Assembly (NCBI RefSeq): GCF_036711975.1
Contig: NC_091972.1
Span: forward strand, 22,697,001 to 22,761,000
DNA from: Onthophagus taurus
Taxonomy: Eukaryota > Arthropoda > Insecta > Coleoptera > Scarabaeidae
Length of the DNA stretch: 64,000 nt
Direction of reading: 5' to 3'
How positions within the stretch are numbered: position 1 is the stretch's first letter; every line of letters begins with the position of its first letter. The notes beneath the pieces were generated by a model, which had not been told where the DNA came from, did not search any database, and saw only the letters and a list, made by a program, of their open reading frames with translations. Shown piece after piece: positions 35,150 to 46,099 of this stretch. The translations under genes and the position numbers were made by a program.

Positions 35150-36800
35150 AAAAAACATTAAGAATAAAAAAATTACTTGAAAGGATGGAAGGTACAAAAA
35201 TTAATATTAATGATATGACATTTCCATCGAATTTCTGCATACTATTTCCTATCATCATTAAAAACACGTCTGCAGTTAATAATTCTTTTTTGTAACTGTT
35301 GTTTATCACTTTTTAAATTTGGATTCTTTTTAAACCCGAACAAAATCTTTATGGCACTTTAAGAAAAATGTCAAGGTTGAATCAAAATTGTTTTCGTTAT
35401 TTTTTAAATTCTCTTCGCCAAAAAAAAATAAACCATTAAAGCAGACAAAGAAAAAGAGAAAACAAAAAATTTTTACTTCATTTTCTAGTGACAAGTAATG
35501 GTATTGCTTGACAAGACTTTCCGTCTTTTATTATCATTTTTTCGTAGCCAGAAAGGGCATCTGCCTAAGAAAAAATAGCCTCTTCTCAGCTGTTAATAAA
35601 GAAAACTTTCCGCTCTAAACGGAATTAGTCCCACGGGCGGCTTTAGGTGATATTGCCCCGACAAGATTTAAAACGGTGACCTCGGGACAGGGGCCCATTC
35701 AAAAAGTTTCATTTGCGGGCGAAATTATGCCGCCAAGTTTTAGTCTTTCACGTGAGCCACAGCATTGTTACCCTCAGCCCAACTTCAGAACCGGAAATAT
35801 AACACCGGCTATACTCCGAGTTTTCTTTCCGAGCCTCGTAAATATTTATGTCCAACTTTAAATTAAATCCACCTTCTAATTGTTCTTTATAAAATTATAT
35901 CGACCCACATTATTGTTTATTCAATGTAATTATTTTTTCACCTGTAATATTTATAGAACCCGAAATAAGAAATTAAAATGAGGTACCTAAAAAAATATAA
36001 ATTAAAACACTTCAGTTCATATTACCATTTACATTTATCTTATTCGAAGCAAAATAATGGAAAGTTCACTTATCATCAGTTTTCCTAAGAGGTCTTTCAT
36101 TGCTTTCAATCATTTCTCAATCTCATTTGATGATTCATTTTATGAGTCATTAAACAAGTCTACACTTAACAAATAAGTTTTGAATATCTATTCACAACCA
36201 CAAAAAATAAACCTTTAAGCTTCAATGTTTTATTTGTTTCGGATGGAAAGCGAATCAAGAACGACAGATGGACTTAGATTGTGCCGTGATAGCTTTACTT
36301 TATAAGTTTATCTAATGCTAAAGCGTCAAATCTTCATTTTTCAATCAAAACCGTTTGCGCTACAGTTCTTCATCTTTTGAAAAATATGTTTAGAAAGTCT
36401 TTCCAGGGTTAAGTGCTTCCCGGCGGTATTCCTCAGAAGAACCCATCTTCTGCAGGCTCCAAACCCCTTGCGTGGGCGACAATGCGTCGGAGGTGTTAAA
36501 ACGATCGTAACTTTAATTTATTACAATAGTTGTTTACAATAGAACACGTTCTGTGACACATAAAAAATTGAGAAATTGTTGCTTAGCCCTACCAAAAACT
36601 TAACATGCCAAACTCTTCTGCACACAGCTCTCTGTATGTACTTGCATTAGTGGAAAATTTTGTATGATATTAACAGAAACCTTGTCAACACTGAAATAAA
36701 GCATTACACATACTCAAAAGTTGGTATTGATTTGATGTCCAAAAACAAATATGATGGGCCGGCTTGGGGGGGACGTACTGCTGTTGATATTGTAACAGAA
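35150..36800. other. no gene recognised upstream of cuticle gene
   Basis: The immediate upstream region of the cuticle gene is AT-rich, with no second cuticle gene on either strand. A frame at 36660-36857 is open but belongs to the internal side of a probable LTR fragment (36805-36965) and has no recognised domain. Confidence 0.45.
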
Positions 36801-36804
36801 CAGA

Positions 36805-36965
36805 CGTTGGGCGCCATGTTGATTCGGAATTTCGGGGTGACGTATTTTAGACAGTAACAAAATAAAATGACAATACCGTTGTGTCTTAAATAAAATAATA
36901 AAGATTGTATTGTGTTCAGATATAAATAAATTTTAAATAAATATAAATAACTAAAAAACGTTACA
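36805..36965 (-). mobile_element. probable gypsy-type LTR end with primer-binding site
   Basis: On the minus strand TGGCGCCCAACG (36816-36805) looks like a gypsy-class primer-binding site. It is directly preceded by ...TCAACA at 36817, and about 149 bp upstream a TGTAACG start lies at 36965. TG...CA ends plus an adjacent PBS support an LTR 36817-36965. No gag or pol is recognised downstream, so only the end survives. Confidence 0.45.
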
Positions 36966-36969
36966 ATTT

Positions 36970-39900
36970 GTGTCAGGTGTGGGTGGTGGTCGTTACCTTG
37001 GTCGGTCTTCACGCTCTCAGAATTCCAGTGGTCATCTACGACTGTTGTCCTGTAAACTTGAGCTTCCTTCCATTCTGTTCGTTGGCAATACTTGCAGTCT
37101 ACAGGATATGGCCTTCTTGATAGGGTATCAGCGTTGCAATGTACTCGGCCCGATCGGTGCTCTATATCAGAGTCGAACTCTTGGAGTCTCTCAATCCATC
37201 TCGCAATCTGACCACTGGGATGACTGAGGCTGACAGTCGCCCCGTCGTATCATCAGCTCCCGCGGCAATAAGCACCAAGAGCGTAAAAAGAGCGCCAGGA
37301 GTGAAACCCGGCCGAAGTACGATTTCCACACGTGCCGGGGTGACAACAGTGGGCGTCATGCTGGTGTTCGGTCAGCACCACGGAAAAGTGGAGGAAGAGG
37401 AAAGTCCTCGACTCCTGTCTGAGGCTCGACAGGGCGCGCTGGAATGAGAGAGGCCGGTGGGACGGCTGCTCCATCCCAAGCGAGAGGTAAGTAGGGGAAA
37501 CTGTACTCCGCTCAATGGATAAGTCTATTAACTGTTTATAGGTAAACCAGCAGCACGCTAGGGTGACTACGGCTGTCCTTAGCAGAACCTGGATGCTTAA
37601 CATTAATGCTTTCTTAATCTCATAGCGACCGCGATTGTGTGGCTGCGGTTCTGAAAATCCAAGGTGAGAAGGACTGGACAGAAATTGTCATCTGCTCGGC
37701 ACACTTCTCCGGAACGGATAGTGATCTTCCTGCGGCCGCTGTGCGAGACATAATTGCCTACAGCCGGAGGAATAACCTACAAGTGGTTGTTGGAAGTGAC
37801 GTCAATGCGCACCACACAATGTGGGCAAGCACCAACACAAATGAAAGAGAGGAGTTGCTTTTTGCCTACCTATTATGGGAGCGGCTTACTGTTAATAATG
37901 TAGGCGCCAAACCAACCTTTGTTGCCAGACATAGAGCAAAGGTACTTGACATTACGTTCAGATCAATTATATTAAGCTCCTAGATAATCTCTTGGAGGGT
38001 ATCCTCTGAACCGTCGTGTTCAGATCATAGACATATTCAATTTAAAATCGACCTAGGGATGAAATCCGACTGTACGTACCGTAATCCCCGTAGCACTAAT
38101 AGGGATCCGTTTAAGAGTTGCCTTGCAGATAACTTAACTAGCGTCATCGCTACCGTTAGGAACTGTGATCAGATTGAAATACCCACGGAGACTCTCTGTG
38201 GCAATTCGTTCTGCCTATCATAGTAGCAGTCCACTGAAGGTGAAAAGTAATAATCGGAGCACACCCTGGTGGAACGAATCTCTTAGCTCCGAAAGACAAG
38301 AGGTCCGGAGGCTTTTTAACTGGGCCAAGACATTAGGTGAATGGGAGAAATATAAACAAGCTCTAACGAATTACACCAAAAATATACGTAAGGCAAAAAG
38401 AGAGTCTTGGAGGAGGTTCTGTGAGGTAGTGAAAGACACACCCAGCAGTGCAAGAATTCACAAGATTCTCGCTAGAGATCCAGCACTTCCCCTGGGCCAA
38501 CTTAAACGGCCTGACGGTAGTTTTACGGACTCTAGTAGAGCCTCGTTAAAGCTTCTCATGCAGACTCAGGTTCCAGGAAATTTGATGATCAGGGTTGATA
38601 ATGCCACAGCGGGCTATTCCTGCAAGGCAAAGCGCCCCTCAAATACGGATTGGAGTATGGCTAGAAAAGTCGTCACTTGCACATCCGTCGACCAGGCGAT
38701 TCAAACGTTTAAGCCGTTCAAATCGCCTGGAGAAGACAACGTCTTTCTTGCTTTGCTACAGCAAGGAAAGTCACTGTTGTTGCCTATTTTGGTAAAAATT
38801 TTCAGAGCGAGTGTCGCCTGGAAATAAGTACCGGCAGAAAGAACTAAGGTAAGGGTAGCCTTTCGACCCATCAGCCTAACGTCATTTCTGTTGAAAACCC
38901 TTGAAAAAGTTCCATACGGATCCGTACGGTGCCATTGGTATCTGGTCCACTGAGTCGCCACCAGTATGCTTATCAAGCGGGAAAATCTACACAACTTAGT
39001 TGGTAGAGTATCCAGGACGCTGCAGGATAAAGAAATCTTGGTTTGTGCGATTCTGGATACAGAAGGAGCGTTCAACAACGCAATACCACAATCTCTTGAA
39101 AGAGCTGCTGTTAACAGGGGAGTGGAAGCAACTAAAGCGGGTTAGATCCGCGATATACTTGATAGTAGAATAGTTTCTACTTTACTCCACGGTGATACGA
39201 TAAGCTTCAGGCTGGGAGGTGGCTGCCCGCAGGGAGGGGTGTTATATCCCCTGCTTTGATCCCTCCTGCTTGACGATCTGATTGCGATAGTGGAAGCCGT
39301 TAGTGTAGAAATACAAGCTTACGCTGATGACATTGTCGTTATGGTCAAAATAACCTGTTTGTCGAGGATATCTAAAGTCTTCCAGGTGACCCTAGATACC
39401 ATTTGAGCTTAGTGTAAGGGAGAGAACCTCTCGATAAACCCGCAAAAGACAATTGTTGTGCCCTTCACCAGGAAACGAATGTTGGATGGACTAATCCGTC
39501 CAACTAGCCAAGGTGAACACATTCCTTTCTCTAAGGAAGTCAAATATCTAGGAGTAATCCTAGACAAAACCTTGTCATGGAATGGCCATTTGCAGGGAGT
39601 TTTGCACAAAGCTACAGTATCCTTGTGGACTTGTCACAGTCTTTGTGGCAAAAATTGGGGTCTTATCCCTGAAAGACTGTACTGGCTCTATGTGACTGTG
39701 GTTAGACCTGTGATCACATACGGAGCAGCAGCCTGGTATAGGAAAGTCCGACAGACTTAGTAAACTTTCACGAATTCAACGAGTAGCTGGATTGGCAATC
39801 TCTAATACGATAACCACAATGATGCTGCGCTATCAATGCCGTCAGATTTGGCGGGATCACTATCGGTGATTAATTGCCTAAGCGGCAATCCTGGATCGAA

Positions 39901-40060
39901 AATGAAAATTCTCTGGTTCAGGCAGATATTTGTATATTCACAGATGGATCAAAAACGCCGGAAGGGGTCGGAGCAGGAGTATATTACCAAACACCTAGAA
40001 GTAAGCAAGCTTACAGCCTGGGTACGTACTGTACTGTTTTCCAGGCGGAAGTATTTTTTT
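36970..40060 (+). mobile_element. I/R1-group LINE with RNase H, decayed
   Basis: The order is a basic/Ser-Thr-rich ORF1 remnant (about 37140-37445), endonuclease (37640-38040), RT (38280-39750) and RNase H (39935-40060), where the PLE interrupts. Presence of RNase H after the RT places it in the I/LOA/R1-like assemblage rather than Jockey/CR1. Confidence 0.75.
37640..40060 (+). pseudogene. LINE ORF2: endonuclease, RT and RNase H remnants
   Basis: Endonuclease: VVVGSDVNAHHTMWASTNTN near 37790, and CSDHRHIQF near 38020 with the catalytic SDH. Pre-RT: STPWWNESL at 38258 and a basic helical segment. RT: TFKPFKSPGEDNV near 38710, FRPISLTSFLLKTLE near 38860 and an altered motif A (AILDTEGAFNN) near 39055. 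Motif B GGGCPQGGVL is near 39220 and motif C AYADDIVVM near 39320; EVKYLGVILDKTLSWNGH is near 39540. RNase H: FTDGSKTPEGVGAGVYY near 39940. At least six stops and frameshifts are present. RNase H is cut off when PLE sequence starts around 40060. Confidence 0.82.
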
Positions 40061-40064
40061 TATT

Positions 40065-41103
40065 CTGTCGATCGTCGCCGATAACACGGTTTTCACTTTC
40101 GACATGAACATTTACAAACAAACCTTTGGTGTTCCCATGGAATCACCGATTTCACCCGTCCTAACCCTAATAACTATGGATTACATATATCCTATGATAT
40201 ATCATATGGACAAAGTTATACCAAGTTTGGGTTACCAACATGATTTTATAAGAAAATACGTTGACGATATCATCCTCGCGGTTCCGGTTGATAAAGTTGA
40301 TGACATCTTCTGACATCAACCAAATTTAATAATTACAACTACAACATTCAATTTACAATAGAAAGGAAAAACGAAGGTGGTTGGGTACCATTCTCGGACC
40401 CTAAGGTTATTTGAAACAAATATAATGTCATAGAATTCGATTGGTATACCAAACCGACTTTCTCTCTTTACACAAAACTAAACATAAAAATAACACCGTA
40501 CTTGCTGAATGAAAACACGAATAGAACGAATATGCAACAAAACTATTAAATAAGATCTTGTTTTCTATGCTGCATTTTAGGAATGTCAACCAATTGGTTC
40601 AGAATGACGACCCGATAAAATACACTAAATTACGTTATATTCCCAAATTAACAGACAAATTGATAAAAATTTTGAAAGACACCAGTAATATAAACATTAA
40701 AATTGTTGAACACTACCCGAATACAGTTAACAAAATTTTCACTAAAACTAAGGATAGAGAAGACATGTTTATTTCTGGAGTTGTGTACAAAGTGCCTTGT
40801 AAGGATTGTGATAGATGTTATATTGGTCAGACGGTTCAGTGGTTGAAAACTAGGTTGAGACAACACAAAAATGATATAAGAACAGGAAAAAGAGCGTGTG
40901 CGTTGTCACAACATAGTCTTGATAACGAGCATCAGTTTAACTTTAACGAAACACGAATACTGGACATAGAACGGAATTATTACAACAGACTATTCCTAGA
41001 AATGTACCATATAAACAACAACAAAACAGTTAACTTTAGAACGGATATAAACAACCTAAGCAACATCTATTCTTACATTTTCGCTGTTACAAAAAAATTG
41101 TAA
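40065..41103 (+). pseudogene. PLE RT and GIY-YIG, frameshifted
   Basis: The first frame gives NTVFTFDMNIYKQTFGVPME (motif B with G to E) and FIRKYVDDIILAVP (YVDD catalytic box) before a frame break at about 40315. Damaged linker sequence follows to 40557. The last frame (40558-41103) is open for 181 codons and carries the GIY-YIG domain: GVVYKVPCKDCDRCYIGQT near residues 80-98 and RLRQHKNDI after it. The stop is at 41101-41103. Confidence 0.8.
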
Positions 41104-41774
41104 TTTCTGGTTGAAATTGTTTTTAGTTTTTCAAAAATTATTGTATTTCGTGTTAATTAATTAAATCCGTAGGCGGAAGTACACGCGTGTGTCACTCGTA
41201 TTTTATTGTGTATTTCTTGTTTTTGGTATTTTCCGTAAGAACATTGATATTTTAATCACTTATGTCCCCGTTGTCGAACAAACAAAATGTGGTGTCGGAC
41301 AGGTTCTCTTTGTATAAGTTGGCTTAAGGGGGTATGCCACCTTTAAAATGAAAAAAAACGATTGCTTAAAAGTGTTCTTTATATACTGTCTAGAATGAGA
41401 ATCCATTGACAGAAAACATTTGCGGAATATTTTTCTGCCTAAAAAATTGATTTTTGTAACACACCTCACCGGAAATTCTAAGATTTCTGTAACCACTTTT
41501 AGTTTCATTTAGTAAGTATCAGTAAGTTTCATTTAGTAAGAGTATCCACTGTCTATGCAGGTATTTTGACCTTGTTGTACAAAAAAGTTAAAAAAAACAT
41601 AAAATATAATTTTTCAAAAACGCTATTGAAGGAAAAATGGAAGTGGACTCCGTCGTAGAGATGTTTCAACGATCCGAAGAAAAACATAATTTGAAGTACA
41701 GTTTTTACGTAGGAGACGGAGACAGCAAAACCTTCAAAGGTATTATGGACGCTCAGCCCTATGACAGTCTAATA

Positions 41775-44287
41775 CAGCCATACTCAACCTGCGGCCCGCG
41801 GGCCGCATGCGGCCCTGTCAACTGTTCCTTGCGGCCCGCAACACAATGTATAAAAGGTGATTTTAAAAAAAATAAATTTTATGGAATAATATACAGAATT
41901 ATTCGGACCACTCGTACCACCCTTTTTATACCGAAATGATAAGTCATAGAAAGTTGAAATAAAATATTCTTAATCTCCCTGTATAAATAAAAATATGCAA
42001 CGAAACAATAGATACGCTTCCTACGCTTGCTGTACGCAGGGACTTCCCCAACGACTGACTCCGCGCTGAGCTAGCATTAAGATGTTAGGTCTGTCCTAAC
42101 GTGTTGATTTGTTTAGTTGGGTAATACCTTTTATGCGTGGTGGTTTTGTTTTATTATTTGAAAGTGTTTATTACGGAAGACGAGTGTAACGTACCTTTGA
42201 CTGTTGTAACATATTGTTTGTTATAATTTTTAATTATAATAATGGCGAAAAAATCTTCAAAACGAAAAATTTTGGACGAAAATAGAGCGTTTCAAGACAA
42301 TTGGGAAGATGAATATTTTGTTGTTGCAAATAAACATGGTTCGGCAACATGTTTGATTTGTCGTGAAAGTATTATATTAAAAAAATATAATATTGTTCGT
42401 CATTATACTACGAAACACAAATCATTCGATGATACATTTTCTCACGGCTCTTTAATAAGATGCGAAAAGTTGACTTTTTTGAAAAAGTCATTGCAACAAC
42501 AACAAAATATGATATCAGTGACAATATCACAAGATACAGCAGTGACAAGAGCATCGTATGAAATTTGTTATATACTTGGTAAACACATGAAACCATTTAC
42601 CGATGCAGAGGTTGTGAAGGAATGTTTCCTTAGTGCTTCCAATATATTATTTGATAAGTTTAGTAATAAAAATCAAATAATATCTCAAATAAAAAACATG
42701 CAGCTCTCTGATTCTACCTGCGTTAGACGTATTGAAGATATTTCAAAATACATTTCTGATCGCGTCATAGAAAAAATAAAAAATTGTAAATATTTTAGTT
42801 TGGCTTTTGATTCTAGCACCGATATTTCATCAACAGCACAATGTTCCGTTTTCATTAGGTATTGTACTGAAGAAAATTATATATATGAAGATTTTTTTAA
42901 ATTTCTACCTATGAAGAATCAAACCAGAGGCACTGACTATCTCGATATTATTAGTACTTTTCTGGAGAACAATAATATTGATGTAAAAAAATTGGTTTGC
43001 GTGTGCACGGATGGATGCCCTTCAATGATAGGATCCGAAAAAGGTTTTGTTTCCCTATTGAAAAAGAAATACAATTTAACAAATCTCTTATCCTTTCACT
43101 GTATCATTCACCAAGAGAACTTAGCAGCACGTATCTTCATTGCAGAAATAGACGCCGTGATGAAGACCGTAATAAGTATAGTGAATTATATTCGAGCACG
43201 AGAACTGAACCACAGGAAATTTAAAAGTCTTTTAGAAGAAATGAATTGTAATTACAATGACATCCCTTTACATACCTCGGTGCGATGGCTAAGTAGAGGA
43301 AAAGTTCTGGAACGGTTTTTTTCTTTAAGGCAAAACATTATTTTGTTTTTGCAACAAAACAATAAAATTTACAATGAACTGGAAAATAATGGATGGTGGT
43401 GTCTTTTAGCTTTCCTGTGCGACATTACAGATAAACTTAATGAGCTCAATCGCAGCTTACAGGGGGAAAATAAAATTATTTCGCAGATGGCGAATAAAGT
43501 AATTGCTTTTGAAGAAAAATTAAAGATCTATTACGAAGAAATGCAGAACCAAATATCACGTAACTTTCCAACCATAATAAAAGCTGAACAAGATGGTATA
43601 CATATTTCTCAAGAAAATTATATGATGTTTGCTAATTATTTAGCTGCCTTATCCAATGAGTTTAAGAGCAGATTTCAGGATTTACGTTATATCAAGAATT
43701 CTCTGTTGCTTATGGAAAATCCTTGGCACTTAGAAACAACAAGTGTAACACAATTAGCATCTTTTGGATGTGATTATGCAAAGATATTTGATGAATATAT
43801 CGAATTTAAGAACGATACAAGTTTGGAAGCTATTTTTAAAGAAAAAAGAGAAGGTCAGGAGTACAATGAGTTTTGGAGAGTAGTACCAGAAAAATATAAA
43901 CATTTACAAAACTGTGCCCTTTTACTGCTCACGTTGTTCGCATCAACGTATATTTGTGAACCATCATTTTCAAAAATGAAATATGCGAAGAACATTTACA
44001 GAAATAGACTTACTGATTCTCATCTTGATGATGTATTGAGGATAGCATGTACCAATTACAAACCCGATTTGTCTCAAGTAGTAAAAAAATTGTCACAGTA
44101 TCAAAAATCACATTAATTATTTTTTGTGTAAAAATAATATTATAACGGTAACAAATAAATATTGTAAAAAATACATTCGTTTTTTATTGTGTAAAATACT
44201 ATTACATTATGTATATAATGTTGCGGCCCGCGTAACTTACCAAATATAGGTATGTGGCCCTAAAGAGAAAAAGGTTGAGTATGGCTG
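41775..44287 (+). mobile_element. complete hAT transposon with 8-bp target duplication
   Basis: GTCTAATA flanks the element on both sides (41767-41774 and 44288-44295, identical). The ends are inverted: CAGCCATACTCAACCT at 41775-41790 and its exact complement at 44272-44287. Subterminal GC-rich GCGGCCCGC motifs follow inside both ends (41791 and about 44223). The single transposase gene is uninterrupted. Total length is 2513 bp. An exact 8-bp duplication, exact TIRs and an open gene indicate a young, potentially active copy. Confidence 0.95.
42242..44116 (+). CDS. hAT transposase, intact 624 aa (BED-type finger, RNase H-like core)
   Basis: An ATG at 42242 opens 624 uninterrupted codons. An N-terminal BED-like finger has C37, C40, H54 and H59 (CLICRES...RHYTTKH). 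The RNase H-like core shows LAFDSSTDIS (first catalytic Asp, near 195), VCTDGCPSMIGS (second Asp, near 257) and FHCIIHQENLAAR (near 287). An insertion domain follows, then VRWLSRGKVLERF near 343. The C-terminal dimerisation segment, LLTLFASTYICEPSFSKMKYAK with the catalytic Glu and RNRLTDSHLDDVLRIA, ends the protein. It belongs to the hAT group related to GTF2IRD2/ZBED-type domesticated proteins. The gene lies centrally in a complete element with matching ends. It should act in the nucleus as the element's own cut-and-paste enzyme. Activity is inferred from integrity only. Confidence 0.95.
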   Translation: MAKKSSKRKILDENRAFQDNWEDEYFVVANKHGSATCLICRESIILKKYNIVRHYTTKHKSFDDTFSHGSLIRCEKLTFLKKSLQQQQNMISVTISQDTAVTRASYEICYILGKHMKPFTDAEVVKECFLSASNILFDKFSNKNQIISQIKNMQLSDSTCVRRIEDISKYISDRVIEKIKNCKYFSLAFDSSTDISSTAQCSVFIRYCTEENYIYEDFFKFLPMKNQTRGTDYLDIISTFLENNNIDVKKLVCVCTDGCPSMIGSEKGFVSLLKKKYNLTNLLSFHCIIHQENLAARIFIAEIDAVMKTVISIVNYIRARELNHRKFKSLLEEMNCNYNDIPLHTSVRWLSRGKVLERFFSLRQNIILFLQQNNKIYNELENNGWWCLLAFLCDITDKLNELNRSLQGENKIISQMANKVIAFEEKLKIYYEEMQNQISRNFPTIIKAEQDGIHISQENYMMFANYLAALSNEFKSRFQDLRYIKNSLLLMENPWHLETTSVTQLASFGCDYAKIFDEYIEFKNDTSLEAIFKEKREGQEYNEFWRVVPEKYKHLQNCALLLLTLFASTYICEPSFSKMKYAKNIYRNRLTDSHLDDVLRIACTNYKPDLSQVVKKLSQYQKSH

Positions 44288-45710
44288 GTCTAATAGTAAC
44301 CAAAAAAGAATGCGTCGATCACGTTCAGAAACGAATGGGCACACGGTTACGAAATCTAAAAAGAAACACCCGCGGATTAGGAGGCAAAGTAAAATTAACA
44401 GGAAAATTAATTGATGAACTTTCCTTATATTACGGATTGGCTATTCGCAGAAATTGCGATTCCGTGAAGGACATGAAAAAAGAGAACTGGGCTACTTTGT
44501 ATCATAAAATTTCAACAGATGAAACTCCAAAGCATGAAAATTGTCCAGTTGGTGCTGACTCGTGGTGTTCCTGGCAAAAAGCGTACGCTTTGTCAGAAAT
44601 CGATGAGTACACTCACAAGCCAGCAATCGGCAATGATGTTTTCAACGCAGTGAAACCTGTGTACGAAGAACTATCAAGGGAAGATCTTTTGACAAGATGT
44701 TTACGGGGATATACGCAAAACAGCAATGAAAGTTACAACGCCGCGTTATGGTCTATCGCACCAAAAACTAGTCATAGTGGCAAGAAAGTGGTTGACATTG
44801 CGTCTGATATAGCTGCTTGCAATTTTAATGACGGTCTTACAAGCATTATGGAAATAATGCAAGCACTGAAATTAACAACCGGAAGATGGTGCTTCGACTT
44901 TTGTCATGAAACGAATTTAAATCGCACTGAGGCTAAAGGTTAAAGAAGCTCGGGGAAGCCTACTGTCAGACAGAAAAGCTGCAGAAGATGAAAATAAGCT
45001 TCAGGAAGGACAGCTGTATGGTGCAGGAATCGCTGATTAGATGTATCTAGAAAAAATATACAATTTTTTACATTCGAAAACTTTAAATGCGTCTTTCTGG
45101 AAACTACATTTTTCAAATCTGTGCACACGATAACTTCCACATTTTTCAACGGATTTTCAAGATATTTTTTTTCAAAAGTTTGTATTATCTTATTCTAGGT
45201 AAGTAAGTAGCCCTTTTTCGATATGTCTCAGATTCTCTGTTTTACAACCATTTTTATGTAGGTTTTTTATCGATAAATACATTTCTTGTAAAATCGTCAC
45301 CATTTCGTCAAAAATGAATATTTTTTTAAAATCCTACGTAGTTCCCTAGTTTTTGAGTTTACTAAAGTAATCGTATTCAAGTTTTAATTATTCGACTTAC
45401 GCGTTAGGAGAAATCCTGCGCACAGTTTGACCTTGCACAATTTGCAAGCCTAACATTACCGATATGTAGCGGGTGCAATTTTAATAACTGTTAATAAATA
45501 AAATATGTATTTAAAACTAGAAAAATGGCTTATTCACACCCTGCAACCCGTTTTTAGAAAACTTCTTTCGTCTGATTGCAAAAAAATTTTAAAAATACCT
45601 ATTATTTTCGGATCTTCAAGGTGGCATACCCCCTTAATTGACTAAGTATTATTTTACTCTATTTGACTTTAAACATAATTTTTAATTGTTAATTCGTTGT
45701 AGAACCAAAT

Positions 45711-45751
45711 CATCCTGAAGAAGAAACAATAAAAGTTTCGAAATATTGATG
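45711..45751 (+). ncRNA. degenerate hammerhead-like motif at second PLE 3' end
   Basis: CUGAAGA lies at 45715-45721, stem II is GAAAC 45723-45727 with GUUUC 45735-45739, and GAAA is at 45740-45743. Stem I is CAUC 45711-45714 with GAUG 45748-45751. One unpaired base before stem II is shared with the motif at 6398. Helix III is reduced to a single possible pair, so this copy is probably inactive. Confidence 0.55.
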
Positions 45752-45872
45752 TTTTAAAAATTTAGTCCCTTTTTTTCATTACCTTACAACCTGAAGTTAA
45801 AGAAACTGATGTCGCCTCACACTTCGTTTAATACTATTGTATTTCCGATTTAGAAATAGTTTTAGTTGTAAC

Positions 45873-46099
45873 TAGTAATGTTACGGATGTGAGTTTAGCG
45901 GACGCGGAGTTATTGAAAAAAGTTACGTACTAAAATTTTAATGAAAATAATATTTTTATTGTAATTAATACTAATCAGTAATTATTAATTAGTATTTAGT
46001 AATTATTTATTGTAACGGAGCTCCGTTAAAATATATGCGGATGTGGATCCTCAAAACAATGCGGATTATCCGCAGTTGCGGATATCCGTTACATCACTA
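45873..46099. mobile_element. 227-bp hAT-type MITE
   Basis: The ends TAGTAATGTTACGGAT (45873) and, from the right, TAGTGATGTAACGGAT (46099 inwards) are inverted. The flanks GTTGTAAC (45865-45872) and GTTGTAAT (46100-46107) are an 8-bp duplication with one change. The interior is an AT-rich set of inverted repeats (ATTAATACTAATCAG / TTAATTAGTATTTAG). Non-coding. Confidence 0.8.

Larger units (their letters stand above)
41637..45040 (+). pseudogene. Mutator-like transposase fragment, split by hAT insertion
   Basis: The pieces are 41637-41774 and 44296-44943 in one frame, plus 44940-45040 after a frameshift. The left piece starts at an ATG (MEVDSVVEMFQRSEE) and contains YSFYVGDGDSKTFKGIMDAQ. 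The right piece carries KKECVDHVQKRMGTRLRNLK, KLIDELSLYYGLAIRRNCDS, CPVGADSWCSWQKA and GYTQNSNESYNAALWSIAP, characteristic of the Mutator-like transposase domain of insects. The hAT and one 8-bp duplication account exactly for the gap, after which the reading frame is continuous (DSLI then VTKKEC). An in-frame stop 33 nt upstream of the ATG shows that the N-terminal half, with the zinc-binding part, was lost before. Non-functional. Confidence 0.85.
41324..45637 (+). mobile_element. TTAA-flanked DNA transposon with Mutator-like transposase
   Basis: The first 20 bases, TTAAGGGGGTATGCCACCTT at 41324-41343, are the exact reverse complement of 45618-45637. This can be read as a 16-bp TIR beginning GGGGG plus a TTAA target duplication on each side. 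The interior encodes a Mutator-like transposase fragment split by a younger hAT element. The element sits inside the 3' UTR of the second PLE. Confidence 0.8.
40065..45760 (+). mobile_element. second PLE, 5'-truncated, inserted in LINE and split by a TTAA element
   Basis: PLE coding sequence begins at about 40065 directly after LINE RNase H and runs to 41103. Its 3' UTR continues to 41323, is interrupted by the TTAA-flanked element (41324-45637), and resumes at 45638. It ends near 45760, shortly after a hammerhead-like motif (45711-45751). The 3' ends of this and the first PLE (4.5 kb) have the same layout. Confidence 0.7.

Noticed and set aside
37139-37603. Overlapping open frames on both strands at the LINE 5' region as separate genes
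   Set aside because: They fit a decayed LINE ORF1 and its antisense; no independent evidence.
41310-45650. 8-10 bp MULE-type target duplication at the TTAA element
   Set aside because: Flanks GTTGGC and TTGACTAAG do not match; only TTAA repeats.
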